A DNA stretch of 64,000 bases, from assembly GCA_949128115.1 (NCBI GenBank), contig OX421968.1:27078377-27142376 (forward strand), read 5' to 3'. Positions within the stretch are counted from its first letter, which is position 1. The number at the start of each line of letters is the position of its first letter. The stretch comes from Anaspis maculata (taxonomy: Eukaryota > Arthropoda > Insecta > Coleoptera > Scraptiidae). Both the position numbers and the translations under genes were made by a program. This document shows, in pieces, positions 32,586 to 43,565 of this stretch. The notes beneath the pieces are model-generated. The model did not search any database. It was not told the origin of the DNA and saw nothing but the letters and a program-made list of their open reading frames with translations.

Positions 32586-32939
32586 CTATTACCAATAGAC
32601 GACTTTGTAGTCGCAATTACTATTAAGTAGTAATTGAAGTTCCTACGACGTCGTGGGAACTGTAAAAGTACACCATCAGCGTTTTGGTAGAAAACGAAGT
32701 AGCGGCTACGTTTCTGCTACTCTCAATAGATCACACAAAGTAATTTTGACTGGCAATCTGAATTAAGAGTTACTACATAGTGGCTGCAAGGGACCACCGC
32801 GAACATCACCCCGCGTTTCTCTTTGGTGGCTACTAATTTGAAATACATCTCGTGCTGAAACACAAACCGTTTGAAATCGGTCAATGTCAAGGGTTATTGC
32901 GGGAACTTTGAACGAACAGTGTTTTGCGAGTGGCCACTG

Positions 32940-33868
32940 ATGCCATGACTCAAAGATGACGGACAATTGACACAAATCATTGATCAACTTGGTCGACACG
33001 TACGCATTCGATTGGTGTTTGCACCACATCGATATCTCTTTTCGTTGAGGCATAATTATCCTATAGTTCTATCACTTTGGAACATGTTCAATATGGAGAA
33101 TACAAGATGGCGTCGAAGCATCAATTGTCAAAAATGGGATGGATCTTGATGAATTTTACATCGCCTACAAATTTCACTCAAATCGATCACTTTCAGAGAA
33201 ATTCAAAATGGCGGATCAAAGATGGCAGCCAAGTGACAACAATCATTGGTCAACTTTACCTATATATGGTGGACACGTACGCATTCGATTGGCGTTTGCA
33301 CCCCATCGATATCTTCTTTTGTCGCGGCATGATTCTCCTAGTTCTATAACTTTCAAACATGTTCAATATGGAGAATACACTGAATACAAGATGGCGGCGG
33401 GGCATCAATTGTCAAAAATTATATGGATCTTGATGTGATTTACATTGCCTGCAAATTTCATTCTAATCGGATCACTTTTAGAGCAATTCAAAATGGCGGA
33501 TCAGATGGCGGCAAAGTAACAAAAAACCGAGCAAAAAACTAAAAGTCAACTTAACGTCCTGGGCCGCGATTCTGTACTTTCCTACCGACACTTGTCGGTG
33601 TCGGTAGCTAGGCAGGAGGGAATTTGATTGGTTCTCACCCTAGTTACCGATCCGATAGTTGTCGGTAGGCAAGTACAGAATCGCGCTCCTGGACATATTT
33701 ACTATTGATCAGCCGTTACATCACATCGATATCTCTTTCCTGAGGGAGTTGATATCCCGGGTACAGACAGACAGACGGACGGACGGACGGACGGACGGAC
33801 GGGCAAAGTGAAGCTAAAAGCGCTTTTTCCCTATTTTTTTTTTGAGAAAGTGCGCTAAAAACGGTGGA
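32940..33868 (+). repeat. Tandem array of about 275-bp units ending in a GGAC simple repeat
   Basis: Units hold ATGTTCAATATGGAGAATACAAGATGGCG, ATTTCA...TCGATCACTTT, AAAATGGCGGATCA and GGACACGTACGCATTCGATTGG...CCATCGATATC. They repeat about every 275 bp. The array ends with (GGAC)n at about 33770-33802 and AAAGCGCTTTTTCCC. An inverted array of the same family fills 49944-50850. Open frames inside it are by-products of the repeat. Confidence 0.8.
33563..33686. mobile_element. 124-bp hairpin insertion with 6-bp duplication TCCTGG
   Basis: GCCGCGATTCTGTACTT pairs with AAGTACAGAATCGCGC, with inner CCTACCGACA/TGTCGGTAGG pairing. TCCTGG flanks it at 33557-33562 and 33687-33692. The related array at 50090-50110 has the uninterrupted site (CATCCTGGACAT on the minus strand), so this is a clean insertion. 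Confidence 0.85.
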
Positions 33869-33967
33869 ACATTTCGTAAGTTAGAATTCATCGATCAGAT
33901 GAAATTTTTATTTATGATGAAATCTGAAGTACTTGAAAACACGATGCAAGCGGTAAAAGAATACTGA

Positions 33968-34133
33968 AGGTGCGTTCAGTCAGCTTATTTAGCCGCAAGT
34001 TTTAGTTTTAGTCGTAAGCGCAGCGATGCTCATTGGCTGTCATGAACCAGCCTCCTCAGATCAGCCAATAAGCGATGCTGCGCTTACGACTAAAATTAAA
34101 ACTTGCGGCTAAATAAGCTGACTGAACGCACCT
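33968..34133. mobile_element. AGGTGCGTTCAGTC MITE, complete copy
   Basis: This 166-bp hairpin has the same ends as the copy at 8090. It is flanked by TGA and TAA, an imperfect 3-bp duplication. Confidence 0.85.
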
Positions 34134-34990
34134 TAACATAACAGTTAAAAGCGAGCCTCACAACACATTCCCTTCTTCCATTCTCTGGGACGCCACTGGG
34201 TCACCCACTAAAATGTTACACCAGAGCGTTACACATCATCCTCGCATCAACTGAATTCACCCCCATCCACAGACTCCCTCATCTGTGGTTGTTGTGATCT
34301 AAGCTAGCGATAAGAAGTTTTACTTCAAAAGTTTTACTTCAAAAAGTATTTAAATAACGCAAAGTATTTAAATAGCGCAAAAGTATCTTTGAAAGTATTT
34401 GAAAATACTTTTTCAAATAATAAATACTGAATACTTTTGGAAAGTATTCAAATAATAAATACATCTCGCTCTTCCCGAGAAAATATTTAAATACTGAGTA
34501 TTTAAGTAAAAAGAAGTATTTATTAGAGAGTTATTGCAGATAAAATAAGGGCAAGCAGTATTAAAAGCGGCACTATTCTGACACCTACGCTTGCGCGGAT
34601 TAGTGCGACGTTAAATTTCCCTTAATAAGGATAGTGCCTGCCTTTATTTGTGCACTCTTTAGGTCGACCTCATTTATATTCTATTTTGACCAGTCCCAAA
34701 AATTGCCTTATTGCGAGTGCATTGTTGGTTGCCTTTATTCCTCCAATTTTGAACAAACTACCCTTACGTTATTAAATAGGGGGCTAATTTTTTGCAGATA
34801 GACTGCACAGGCAGTACACTTGCAGTACACGTGTGCAAAAAATCAGGGCCGTCGGAGGGGTCCTTGTGTCCCGCATGCGATTTGCATGCGGCATGCGCTT
34901 AGTGACACCCGTTAGAGGGTATAAGAAGAGGGAGTAGGAAGTTTGTGCGATCTGCAATTACTCTAATTCTGCAACCAAAAATAAGGTAAG
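34134..34990. repeat. Non-coding stretch with inverted partner at 40275-40373
   Basis: An AAAGTATTT-rich body (34320-34545) is followed by AGAGAGTTATTGCAGA and then a CGGCACTATT block (to about 34615). The inverse of these appears at 40275-40373 on the far side of the non-LTR element. The non-LTR element may therefore have inserted in the loop of an inverted-repeat element. Confidence 0.5.
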
Positions 34991-35477
34991 TAGTATTTTA
35001 TTAGAATAGAATAGAATATAATAGAATATATTTGCCACTTGACTCAATACATGAATATGGACAAAGGAATACAATATAAGAATATGGCATAACGGCTGTT
35101 ATGCTATAAATATAGGTAACTATGATAACAATAACAGAGATAAAAACATAGATATAAATACAAGTATCACAGAAGTTTCTTAAATGCAGACAAACATTCA
35201 TCCAAGTTATAAAAGGCGCCGTCGGCGAGAACTTTTCTAAGCCTGAGTTTGAAAAGCTTGACGTTCGGTATGTCTTTGATTTGAGGCGGTAACGCGTTAT
35301 ACAATTTTATACCTACATAGTTTGGAGACTTTTCGAACATTGACGTCTGGTGTTTTGGGGGTCTCAGTAGGAAGCCCCCTCTCGTAGGATAGTCATGCCC
35401 GCAGTTACCCGTTGGGAAGATAGAAGAATTTTTTTTCATAAGTAACAATAATTTATAAAAATATATACAGGGTGTCG

Positions 35478-36589
35478 TCAATAATCCATGGGCTTTGAAG
35501 TATGGCTTGCACGACTGACGGGTTCTGAGACCAAAAAGTAGACTATAATACGTTTTTGCCCTATAAAAACGCGGTTCAGCTCAGCTGCTACAGTGATATT
35601 GTGATGCAACACAGAGTACGCTAATGAATAGTCTACATTCAATAAGCCATCCACACTTAAACAGGATTTCAAATTTAAAAGAGCAAAGAAGGCTGTGTTA
35701 AGTTTTTTCGTTACATCCCGAATCTGCTCCGTCCATGCCAGACGCGAGTCCAAGGTGGTGCCCAGATATCTGACGCTATCCGCGAGGCCTTGGTGGCGAT
35801 TTTCGAGGTCAAAATGTAAACTGATGAATGGCGGTTTTCTGTTGTAAAAAGCCATGAAGTCAGTTTTTTCGACATTCAGAAGAAGCCGGTTTTTCTCGGC
35901 CCATGTTGTGAACTGAAACATTAGGCGTTCAACTTTCAAACGCAGCTCTTCCTCGTTCACAGCCGACACCAGGATAGTCGCATCGTCCGCATATAAAACA
36001 ACTCTACCGTCTGGCAGTAAACCAAACAGATCGTTCATGAACAAAATAAACAGCAGGGGGCCCAGGACGGATCCCTGGACTACCCCCAGATTTAGCTCTT
36101 GCGGATGAGATTTTGCTCCGTTCGCTTCGACCACGATGGTCCTATCAGTTAAAAATGACCTCAGCAAACACAAGAAACTGCCCCTGAAACCCAAACTCTC
36201 AAGCTTCCGGAACAAAAGGCTCGGCTCGACCGAATCAAATGCAGCACTGAAATCAAAAAACAAAGCCATAGCCAATTTTCCCCCGTCTAGTTTACCGTGT
36301 ACAAAGTCGACGAGCTCGATACAGGCCGATTCGGTTGAGCTCCAGGCACAAAACCGTGCTGCGACCTACTGATCATCTTATATTTCACCAGGTATTTCAT
36401 CATTCGCTTATGAATAATTTTTTCAAAAATTTTAGAAAACACATTCAGCATTGAAATTGGTCTATAGTTAGTTATACACTCAGAGTCGTTTTTCTTGTGC
36501 AGTGGTATCACCTTTGCAATCTTTAGACTGGATGGGAAACGGCCAGTCTGAATAGCTATGTTATATGCATAACATAAAGGACCACTGAT
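35478..36589 (-). pseudogene. Reverse transcriptase core of the non-LTR element
   Basis: This enzyme copies element RNA into DNA at the nick. The minus-strand frame resumes after the inserted element with ISGPLCYAYN, GRFPSSLKIAKVIPLHKK, YRPISMLNVFSKIFEK and SQHGFVPG. A one-base deletion at about 36338-36346 shifts the frame. The next frame gives ALFFDFSAAFDSV (catalytic Asp), GVVQGSVLGPLLF and YADDATI (catalytic Asp pair), then a thumb-like region. A further frame (35481-35167) holds the C-terminal FEKSPNYVGIKLYNALP segment. The gene is dead because of the shifts. Confidence 0.85.
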
Positions 36590-36591
36590 AT

Positions 36592-37840
36592 CCCTGCTGA
36601 AAATGCTCATCGATTCTCATTGGAATCCCTATGAGAATCCATCAGTTTCTATCAGCCCCATGAGCATCAATCAGGCGCACGCATAATAAATGGGAAGTCT
36701 AACAGTTTCTATGAGAATCTATCGTACATTTCCTGCTGAAAATCCTCATGGATCCTCATTGGGATTCCTATGAGAATCCATCAGTCATTGGCAGAAATCA
36801 ACAGCAAATGCTCATTCAATCCTGATAAATGCTGATACAAATCCATTATTTGACTTATTGACATGTGAATCCTGTAAATCTATGCGGCTTTGGCAGATAT
36901 AATCTCATCAATTTTAGGCGAACCCGCGCGCTCGCCTGATCTAGTCGTCATGAATCGTAGGAAATTCTTGCGCGACTAGCGCGATCGATCTAGTGCGTTA
37001 TCTTTTCGTGACAGTGAAAATACAAAATGCTGACAGGACGCTGAAAAAGTTTGATTCCTTTCCGCATCGGTTTGTTTGTTTACGTTTGTTGTGTTAATAC
37101 CTATAAGATGTGAAGACTTTTACTTTACCGACGCTCCACCAACATGGAAGGAAAAGTATTGTAATCATGCAGAAAAGGTTCGAGATTTCGATGGATATAT
37201 TCCATTTTGAGGTTCCCCAAGACGATTAGGACTATTTCTATCAAGTAAAGTGCCTATAACTATAGTAAAATACATAACTAATTATGATCTTCAATTCCAG
37301 GTTCTAGGAGATCATTGGAACACTGAACTAAAACAATAGTATCACCCTGTGTGCCTGTGCGACATTGATGTAATTTCACGAACATTCACGAATTTATTTA
37401 TTTGTAAGTGATAAAATCTAATAAAAAATCCAGTTCAAAATCCATCTTGGTTTTGTATAACAATTTGTTGTATTCAGTGCGGCATCCATCTGGATTGTAT
37501 GAGTTTTCATGAGAATCCATGAGGATTCATATGGAATCCATGAGCATTTAAGTGGATTCATATGGAAATCAATGAGAATCCATGAGCATTTATGTGGATT
37601 CATATGGAAATCAATGAGAATCCATGAGCATTTATATGGAATCATATGGAAATCAATGAGAATCCATGAGCATTTATGTGGATTCATATGGAAATCTATG
37701 AGATTCAATGAGCAAAAAACGCAGCGGGATTCCTATGAGAATCATTGCGGCAAAGCCGGTTCCAATACTCATATAGATTCTCATCCGTTTCCCGATCCGT
37801 TCCGTTTCCCTATGAGAATTGATGAGCATTTTCAGCAGGG
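36592..37840. mobile_element. 1.25-kb DNA element with CCCTGCTGAAAATGCTCAT ends and AT duplication
   Basis: The terminal inverted repeats CCCTGCTGAAAATGCTCATC(A/G)ATTCTC lie at both ends, flanked by AT (36590-36591, 37841-37842). Removing 1251 bp (element plus one AT) restores the RT codon register exactly, with flanking codons on the minus strand reading ACA ATA AGT GCG CAT ATC AGT. Inside are further TIR-like blocks and a 42-bp minisatellite. A 2-bp AT duplication is, to my knowledge, characteristic of the ISL2EU group; without a transposase this is a suggestion. Confidence 0.82.
37496..37712 (+). repeat. 42-bp minisatellite
   Basis: Four to five units of AATGAGAATCCATGAGCATT plus TATGTGGATTCATATGGAAATC repeat with few changes. 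The 14-residue periodic frame seen here is a by-product. Confidence 0.85.
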
Positions 37841-37842
37841 AT

Positions 37843-39366
37843 GCGCACTTATTGTCTTGATCACACTATTGGGAATGTGATCAATTCCTGACGATCCCCC
37901 GGGTGGTAGCTTTCTAATTTCATCCTCGACTTCGTCCAATGTAATCGGTGCACAAAAGAAATAATTCGGTGCGGAATCTCCTTTGTAGGCATGTTGCTTG
38001 CTGAAATTGCCATACTTGTCCCTGACCCTGCGCCTCACCGAGGAAGCAAAGTGCGCCGCGAACGCTTCGGCCACCATGGTACCGTCCTCAACTTTTTCAT
38101 CGTTCACAAGAAGTCGAATGGGCAGCGGCTCGTTGCTCGATCTGCCAAGCCGTTTGTTTACAATACGCCAAATAGCTTTGTTTTTGTTATCGGCGTTATC
38201 AATTAACTTTTTGTAGTACTCGTGTTTTGCACGCACGATAGTCTTGTTGTGGTGTTTTCTTCTTGCTTTGTATTCTATTCTCATATGGATGCCGTTCGAA
38301 CTTCTCAGCGCCCGATGCATTTTTCTGAGAATGTCGCCCTCTTTCTTGATTTCCTGCGTCAGCCATTTTTTCTCGCGACGAGAGTCCACTCTCATCCTTG
38401 GGCGGACCAGTGTCAGTGGCAGGTGTTCATCGAGGCTGAGATTCAGCACCTGGAGGAAGGCATCGAAGACTTCGTCGACGCCCTGAATCAGGCGCAGAAA
38501 ACTCCAGTCCGTGTCACGAAGTGCGCAAGTTAGACTGCCCACTCTCTCGTCGGTTATCGCTCGCTTCCATCTGTATTCGCTGGGTTCTGCTGGATGTTTC
38601 GGGACGTTAATTCCGTGAACTTCCACAATCTGTGCCAGGTGGTCGGAGAATCCTGCGTCGTGAATCCCGCCCTCGATCTTGTCAGGAGGACAGTTTGTTA
38701 TGATATAGTCCAATCCTGACTTCGACGCCGCTCCTCCGGCACTTGTGGTTATACGTGTTGCTCCGTGTATCGCACTTTTCAGGCCGAAAGCATCGAACAT
38801 GTCCGTGAGGAAAGTCAGTCTTTGACTAGGGCGCATGGAGTCCACATTCAGATCACCGCACACAAATAAATTTTTGAATTTGGGGTACACTCGCTGCAGC
38901 ACCCGAGTCATGTGTCGCTGAAAAAAACGTCCCAGCAACCGTCGGGGGAGCGATACACGCACAAAACACAAACGGCACCGTCGGACAGGTCAAGCTGCAC
39001 TCCGCAGCACTCAAAGTCTTTGTCAATGTTTATTCCGTCACATAGGTCCACTGGCTTTATTACCGACTGTAGTTCATTCTTGCAGTACACGGCGACGCCC
39101 CCATGCTTGAACGTGGAGCGGCAATAGCTGGCGCGCAGGCTATACCCCTCGAATTTTATTAGGTTGACCGAGTCTGAGGTTAACCAATGTTCGCTTATGC
39201 AGAGGCAGTCGGGCCTTTGGTCCAGGAGAAAAGAATCCATATCAGAGAGCTTGTTTGTCAAACTTTGAACGTTTAGGTGAACCATTTTCAGACTAGGTAA
39301 GCGCACGTCATAACCTATGTTTTTTCTGCTTTGGGTGGTCTCTTGTGGAAAAAACGATGAACACAA
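37843..39366 (-). pseudogene. Endonuclease and N-terminal RT region of the non-LTR element
   Basis: The endonuclease nicks target DNA to prime reverse transcription. Seen in order are LNVQSLTNKLSD, CISEHWL, GGVAVYCKNE, VCVYRSP, then VCGDLNVDS and GFSDHLAQ. These match the conserved motifs of APE-type nucleases, including the terminal SDH. A run of seven A (38921-38927, plus strand) carries a one-base indel that shifts the frame between the YRSP and VCGDLN motifs. After the nuclease, a long basic helical region leads to GSSGIDHIPNSVIKTISA, the start of RT. There a DNA element (36592-37840) interrupts the codons, and RT continues at 36589. Confidence 0.8.
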
Positions 39367-40281
39367 ATTCCTGCAGGCCAGACTTCAGGTTTCTCCATCT
39401 CTACAAGGTTTTTTAGGTTAAACGAAACCTTGAACGAAGCGTATTTGTCAGGGTATTTCGACGTCAGTTGCTCGCACTCAATTTCCGGCACTTTTGGTGC
39501 CAGAAAGGCGACGACTTCATCGGCTGTTGTTTCCGGTGCAAATCTTGTCACGTGAAGGTATGCCTTTCGCGGAGCCGTTCTCAGAGTGGTGGAGGCTTCG
39601 GCGCCGCTGCCCACTATAATGCGCTTTCTATCATGTGCCCCATGCAGTCTTTCTCACTGTGGCAGTCATTTTGGTGTTATTTTTTGGGGTTTTACTTTTT
39701 GCTGTTTTCAACTTCTCAGCGTAGGACGTTTTTTTGTGGTCACCAGTGTTTTGGAGGGTTGTTTTCTCTTTTTCGTTGGGAATGCTGACAGTACTCTGAT
39801 TTTTGAGCTTCACATCTATGGGTTTCGCATAGTGATTGGCGTCAACCTGAGGGTCAGTGTCCTTGACTATGATGGGCATCACTGATATTTGTAGAAGTTT
39901 GATGTGCTCTTCGAGCAATTTTATTTGGCTTTTTAGTGTAGAGATCTGTTGATCCTTTTGTATGATGATGTACTTCACCATTCGTCCCGATAGCTCGTCA
40001 TCGTCGGAAATTGCGCCGTCGACAGCACTGCGGAATTCACCGTCGCCATCTTCTAGGTTAGGTTCGTCTCGCTCAGCTTCACAGCACCTCACCGTTCCAC
40101 CATCCTGGAAAGTCAGACCCGGAACAAGCTTTGCACAGCCTGGGTGGAAACTGCTCTCACAAAGAGAGCACTTAACTGTGCCGGATCTGGGCACTTTCTT
40201 GCATTTTTTACAGACAACAGGAACAGCGCTACTACTTGTCGGCGCCATGTTTGAATAACTTGTAGTCTGGGTTAATACCAT
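39315..40281 (-). pseudogene. ORF1 of the non-LTR element, zinc-finger and coiled-coil protein
   Basis: This would be the nucleic-acid-binding chaperone of the element. Near the N-terminus VVCKKCKKVPRSGTVKCSLC...FHPGC...RCC gives a PHD-like series of Cys/His ligands. A probable coiled coil follows (IIQKDQQISTLKSQIKLLEE), then a basic Ser/Thr/Lys-rich region. The frame stops near 39631. It resumes in another frame (39614-39315) with an RRM-like AYLHVTRFAPETTADEVVAFLAP...YASFKVSF segment, as seen in many insect ORF1 proteins. I infer one ORF1 broken by a frameshift near 39620. The Met at about 40248 is an alternative start. Confidence 0.72.
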
Positions 40282-40373
40282 CCTTTAATAGTGCCGTGCA
40301 GTAAAATATGGCATTCTGCAATAACTCTCTATTTTTGAAAAGTATTCATAAGTGCAAATAATGCCCAGCTCTG

Positions 40374-41743
40374 ATGCCAACAATTATTTACTTGGCAATA
40401 ACGCTGTGACTACTATACTCGCTTTTAATCCGCTCGCTACCCCTTCGCATTCCAATAGTGCGTTCTCCTGACCCGACGGCGCAGATGCAACATGGACGCA
40501 ACTGTCGCTATTTAGTGCCAAATTTGAAACATCCAGACAAATATCGACTTTTCTATGGAATACCAGCCTATTTCATGACTAAGTCTCCAGATAGATACAA
40601 AAAAGTTAATAAAAATGTGAAGAAGAACCAGTCGCAAGCCAAATTTCTATTTTGTATAGTTCTTTTTTACAAAATAATAAAAATATTGGAAGTTCCTTGC
40701 TTACTTCGCAAATGATCCACAGTCTGTTAATCGCGATGTTGTCAGATTTGGCATGGCCGCCGTTACCAATAATACGTTATTTTACATATACTGTCACCTC
40801 AAATAGTCACTATAAAATCAATTTGTTTTGGAAGATGTTTCCTTGCGCTCTTCTAGTTAGGGAATCTGACACCATACTGAATGAAAGTTCGAAATTGGGA
40901 AATTATTATATGGAAGTAATTGAAATTTATATTTCTTGTTCACTTGGCAACCCCGAATACGGCTTCTGCCGCTCTCCTGCCTAGCTTCTGGGCCGGATAG
41001 TCTTATGCAATCCGCAGTACATTCATGTAGCAAGGATTGCCTGAAACGTACCATATGAGAGTGGCTCTGGCGGCTCGCCTACCTTTGGCCCCAGAGGCTT
41101 TCAGTTAGAGGAGACTCGGAGAGGGCCCTGACCAAAACTTCCACGCCACATGTTCGCGGAAACGGAATAAAATTAAACCTTTTTCTTCATCGTATCGACT
41201 CTCGCTTCTACACTTGTTATGACGCAGTGTTTATTTCCATTCTTTCTTGTAAGAGCCGAAAGCGTGCCTTCCTATTCCACCTTCAAAATGATTGTTTTTT
41301 ATGTTTAAAAGATTGAAATAACATCAGTCTCACAACTCACAAACAGTGAGCATCAATAGTTGAAAATTTCACTTACACAAACGATTATTGATAGTTTTTC
41401 TGATCATGTTACGTGTTAACAGACGCTATTTGTCTGGAAGTTTCATATTAAGCGCCTAATTATACGCGCATGGGCCCGGATAACACGTAAGATACACAGT
41501 CCTATTGATAACTGCTCGTGAGCTGGCGGTTGATGCCTTATATAGGCCTCCGATTAATGTTCCCGAACTTTCCATCATCTTCCAGCAAACTCGACAGTGA
41601 CCCGGCATACGATTTTCTAGGCGACCGCGACCCCCAAATAATCCCACACATTTCGCGTATAATTCTGCCGTGCTCTAGAGCCGGCGCCGCCGCCAAGTGG
41701 ACAGATGTGTCTTGATCAGATCAGGCGTTTGGGTCTCCATAGA
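40374..41743. other. Non-coding stretch
   Basis: Frames of 60-110 codons (for example 40458-40715, 40652-40984) have no motif I recognise and no good splice sites. A hAT-like end, TGCCCAGCTCTG, lies just before this stretch (40362-40373). Confidence 0.4.
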
Positions 41744-42218
41744 TTTGTTCCATCAGCAGTCCCTGACGGTCCGTGGACGTCAGCGACATGCGCATTACGA
41801 TTTTGGCGTTCCATCAAAATCTCGGACGATCCCCTGACTGACGCGACGATCCGCTGTTCCATCAGCGGCTCAAACTAGTTTTGGGACGGTCAGAAAAGTT
41901 TGCGGATTTTACGGAGACTTCTCGTCCGGGCTTGCGCAGCGGAATACATTTATTTGGCATCGAACCTTCTCTGGTCAATGTTTATAAATAATATAGGCTA
42001 GATTGGTGGTTTCATCATTCATTCAATTAATTTATCAAATATAACTTATTTCCAGCTGCAAACTGCCAAGCGATAGAAAATTAAGTAGGTCATGATTGAC
42101 GGTTTGCTGTTCCATCAACGAGCAGCATCCAATCGGAAACTGGTCCGAAGTAAGGCATGCGTATTGCTTACAGTTTACGAACTGTCGGTGACTAGTTTGG
42201 AATTACTGATGGAACAAA
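41744..42218. mobile_element. 475-bp MITE with TTTGTTCCATCAG ends
   Basis: TTTGTTCCATCAGCAGTCCC at the left and GGAATTACTGATGGAACAAA at the right are inverted over about 20 bp. Further internal GTTCCATCA motifs occur. No clear target duplication and no coding frame. Confidence 0.6.
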
Positions 42219-43466
42219 CCTCATGTATTCCAATACCATCACGTATACTCTAGAAATGTCCAGAGCTCTGCGCATTTGTATACTGCGGCTGTGGAAGAGC
42301 TTAGAAATATCGCGTGTTTACCAGATTGCACGGGAATCGTCGCTCGTAGCAATATAATTGTCAAAATAGAGAATCTGAAAGTAAGAGCATTTTTCGTAAC
42401 AGCGTCGTGCCGTTTGACTCTGAAAACTACAGTTACCGTAGTAACAAAAAAGTTTCAATTGATTTGTTTTGTGTTAATTTGTTTTCTTTTTCAACCAGAG
42501 AGAGTCACCCAACTTTTTGTTTATTGTTTTGAATTTTATAACTAAAATTGAAGAATAAATTATCCTTATGTTGTAGCTTTTTTTTAAATGATTATACCAG
42601 GTTGCCATAAAAAACTTGGATCTTGACTTGACTTGACTTGACTAAAAGACTTGCCATCTTGGATTTTGACAGGTTCGTCATTTTGTCATATGAAAAAGGT
42701 AGCCTGTCCAATTGGCTAGCCATTGATACCAAATTTGAGAAAATCGGTTGCGAAATGAGCATATGGCGGATTGGCGGGCAGGATACCTAAATTTGGGCCA
42801 ATTATGCGGAAATGAAAAAACGGAAAGTGGGCTTCGCTTCACCTCGCAATAGCTCATCAGCAGATAACCCGATTTTATTGGTTGTGCGGTCTTGAATTGA
42901 CAAGGAAGGTCTAGTCCTTCATAATACATTATTGGTTTTGACTTCCTGGTAACTTCCAATAAAAAGCAACGAGAACAAAAGAAGGCCTATTTTCAATTGT
43001 TTCTGCCATCTTGAATTTTGGTGTGTCGGCCATTTTGAAATACAGAAATGATCACCTATTCAATTTGCTATCCAATGCTGAAAAGTTCGATGAAATCGGT
43101 GGAGGAATAAAAATTTTAGAAGGAAAAATTCCGAGCACGGTTTTTTATGGCCCACCCGGTAGGTACAATTTTGTATTTTCCGGCCCCAACTTTTTTTTTA
43201 ATTCTTAGCGGCCAAAGTTGTCCATTACCCTACTTCTTATCTTACGGTACGGTTCAAGTTTACGGTAGTTGAGAGAGAGACATTTATTAAGGAACCAATT
43301 TTGGATTAGATATTTTAACCTCCATAATATCTACATAATATAAAAATAACAAAACAGTCGATGTAAAACACATAACAGCATAACAAAACAAATCTAGCAT
43401 CGCATATTTAGCACTGAGCCCCTAAATAATTCCTCAATTCTACAATAATAGTATATTATTCAACAA
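42219..43466. other. Non-coding stretch
   Basis: It contains a (GACTT)n-like run at about 42621-42645. A CATTTATTAAGGAACC segment near 43270 recalls the 3' tail of the non-LTR fragment at 5110-5150 and may be another tail fragment. I see no gene. Confidence 0.4.
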
Positions 43467-43565
43467 GCGGGTAATGATTGCTTTTTACTCACGAGGATGC
43501 AGTTTGCCGACACGAGCCTTGCCGAGTGTCGTGAAGCATCCGAATGAGTAATAGCCATTACCCGC
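43467..43565. repeat. 99-bp hairpin
   Basis: GCGGGTAATGATTGCTTTTTACTCA...GGATGC pairs with GCATCC...GAGTAATAGCCATTACCCGC, and CGACACGAG pairs with the CGAGTGTCG core. It is probably a small MITE. Confidence 0.65.

Larger units (their letters stand above)
35001..40281 (-). mobile_element. Degraded full-length non-LTR retrotransposon (Jockey/CR1-like)
   Basis: On the minus strand it has ORF1 with a PHD-like zinc finger, then an apurinic-type endonuclease and a reverse transcriptase, then a short 3' region ending in an ATTCT-type repeat (35001-35030). Three frameshifts and one DNA-element insertion (36592-37840) disrupt it. The order and the YADD box fit the Jockey/CR1/L2 assemblage; I cannot name the clade from inspection. 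Confidence 0.82.

Noticed and set aside
33077..33438. Frames in the 275-bp array as small proteins
   Set aside because: They recur with the repeat period and change frame between units.
37496..37712. CRISPR-like array
   Set aside because: Units are contiguous 42-bp tandem repeats without unique spacers, in a eukaryotic transposon.
37418..37880. Repetitive peptides on both strands around 37500
   Set aside because: They are the translation of a 42-bp minisatellite (14-residue period).
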